NCBI RefSeq assembly: GCF_030813695.1
Contig: NZ_JAUSVA010000002.1
Location: 4,774,001-4,838,000 of the forward strand
Direction: 5' to 3'
Source of the DNA: Kitasatospora herbaricolor
GTDB taxonomy: Bacteria; Actinomycetota; Actinomycetes; Streptomycetales; Streptomycetaceae
Length of the DNA: 64,000 bases
The notes beneath the pieces are model-generated. The model ran no database searches and was not told the DNA's origin. It saw only the letters and a program-made list of their open reading frames with translations. A program made the translations under genes and the position numbers. Below, piece by piece: positions 63,279 through 64,000 of the stretch. Position 1 is the first letter of the stretch; every line of letters starts with the position of its first letter.

Positions 63279-63304
63279 CTTGTGAATGTATTCACGTTCA
63301 CAAG
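63279..63304. promoter_or_regulatory. Rex-type operator upstream of cydA
   Basis: CTTGTGAA and TTCACAAG are exact eight-base arms ten bases apart. Nested inside is GTGAAT-GT-ATTCAC (63282-63295). TGTGAA...TTCACA matches the site bound by the NADH/NAD+ sensor Rex, which is known to control cydABCD in Streptomyces coelicolor. It lies about 95-120 bases before the cydA start in the 352-base spacer 63047-63398, which otherwise holds no gene. Confidence 0.75.
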
Positions 63305-63398
63305 CGGACAAGCTTGCGTGGCAACGTGATGCTCTGTCGCTATAGATGAAGTTTGTCCGCTATGTGATCAAAAGGAACCCTGCCGGAGAGAGGGCGAA

Positions 63399-64000
63399 GT
63401 GGACCTAGCAGTCGCTCACGAGACCATTGCGCGATGGCAGTTCGGCATCACCACCGTCTACCACTACCTCTTCGTCCCGCTGACGATCAGCCTGGCCTCG
63501 ATCGTGGCCGGGCTGGAGACCGCCTGGGTGCGGACGGGCAAGGACAAGTACTTCCACGCCACCAAGTTCTGGGGCAAGCTCTTCCTGATCAACATCGCCA
63601 TGGGCGTGGTCACCGGCATCGTGCAGGAGTTCCAGTTCGGGATGAACTGGTCCGACTACTCGCGCTTCGTCGGCGACGTGTTCGGGGCCCCGCTGGCGAT
63701 GGAGGCGCTGATCGCCTTCTTCTTCGAGTCGACCTTCATCGGGCTGTGGATCTTCGGCTGGGACAAGCTGCCGAAGAAGCTGCACGCCGCCTGCATGTGG
63801 ATGGTCGCCATCGGCACCGCCCTCTCGGCGTACTTCATCCTGGCGGCGAACTCCTGGATGCAGCACCCGGTCGGCTACGAGGTGAACCCGGCCACCGGGA
63901 AGGCCCAGCTCAACGACATCGCGCGGGTGCTCTTCCAGGACACCACCGTGGTCGTCGTCCTGCACACCCTCACCGCAGCCTTCCTCACCGGCGCGGCGTT
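63399..64000 (+). CDS. cydA: Cytochrome bd oxidase subunit I, 3' end outside window
   Basis: About 200 residues are visible from GTG 63399 (GAGAGAGGG upstream). The sequence ARWQFGITTVYHYLFVPLTI includes the conserved heme-ligand His near residue 19-22. GKLFLINIAMGVVTGIVQEF and GDVFGAPLAMEALIAFFFES follow, both diagnostic of CydA. The enzyme is a quinol-oxidising, high-affinity terminal oxidase of the plasma membrane. A Rex-type operator upstream implies induction when the NADH/NAD+ ratio rises, as under low oxygen. Confidence 0.95.
   Translation, partial: MDLAVAHETIARWQFGITTVYHYLFVPLTISLASIVAGLETAWVRTGKDKYFHATKFWGKLFLINIAMGVVTGIVQEFQFGMNWSDYSRFVGDVFGAPLAMEALIAFFFESTFIGLWIFGWDKLPKKLHAACMWMVAIGTALSAYFILAANSWMQHPVGYEVNPATGKAQLNDIARVLFQDTTVVVVLHTLTAAFLTGAA

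Overview
This is a high-GC actinobacterial chromosome segment with strong third-position G/C bias, frequent GTG/TTG starts and purine-rich ribosome sites. An SsgR-SsgA pair, a family confined to sporulating actinomycetes, points to Streptomyces, Kitasatospora or a close relative. From memory, the order ssgR-ssgA, thiC, LacI regulator-hisC and cydA matches the core of the S. coelicolor chromosome (roughly SCO3925 to SCO3945). Most of the window is therefore ancestral backbone with accessory blocks between the anchors. I saw no rRNA, tRNA, CRISPR array, insertion sequence or intact prophage.

Region by region. 1-9.2 kb: the start of paaN, a PIG-V-like mannosyltransferase, a GtrA protein and a GT2 polyprenyl-phosphate glycosyltransferase (together resembling a three-component membrane glycosylation set), a TetR regulator, an Lrp regulator and a three-gene branched-chain 2-oxoacid dehydrogenase operon. 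Near-identical ACCGAACnATCGGT palindromes sit before paaN and before the dehydrogenase operon. 9.4-13.8 kb: a flavohemoglobin with a long Pro/Ala/Gly-rich N-terminus, a Nudix hydrolase, ssgR and ssgA. 13.9-30.0 kb: a secreted S53 peptidase, a module-only secreted protein and a beta-helix/PKD protein. Each ends in exactly three copies of the same ~125-residue module. Among them lie a holin-like membrane protein, a cupin, tenA behind a TPP-type riboswitch, a DUF5326 protein and a five-gene operon (KAS III, GT2, adenylate-forming ligase, P450, NAD-epimerase) resembling the OleA/OleC/OleD route without OleB.

30-45 kb: flotillin plus a small NfeD-like protein, a canonical TPP riboswitch with thiC, a frameshifted BRO-N gene, an MmyB-type regulator with an FMN reductase, a VOC protein divergent from a LysR regulator, a PPOX protein, two neighbouring proteins with F-x-x-P-G-F/Y repeats (one a PPP-type phosphatase), a LacI regulator and hisC. 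45-57 kb: a stand-alone hemC, an MFS exporter with its regulator, a MacAB-like efflux operon (adaptor, ATPase, permease, DUF5666 protein) followed by an OmpR-type two-component system, a Uma2 protein and a DUF2087 protein. 57-64 kb: a DrrAB-like ABC exporter with a DUF4097 protein and a ribbon-helix-helix protein behind an array of TGGCACCA half-sites, an XRE/DUF397 pair with small partners, and the start of cydA behind a Rex-type operator.

The most interesting candidates are the OleB-less operon, the three-module secreted protein family, and the tenA riboswitch, which keeps the pyrimidine-sensing half of the TPP aptamer but appears to lack helix P5 of the pyrophosphate-sensing half.
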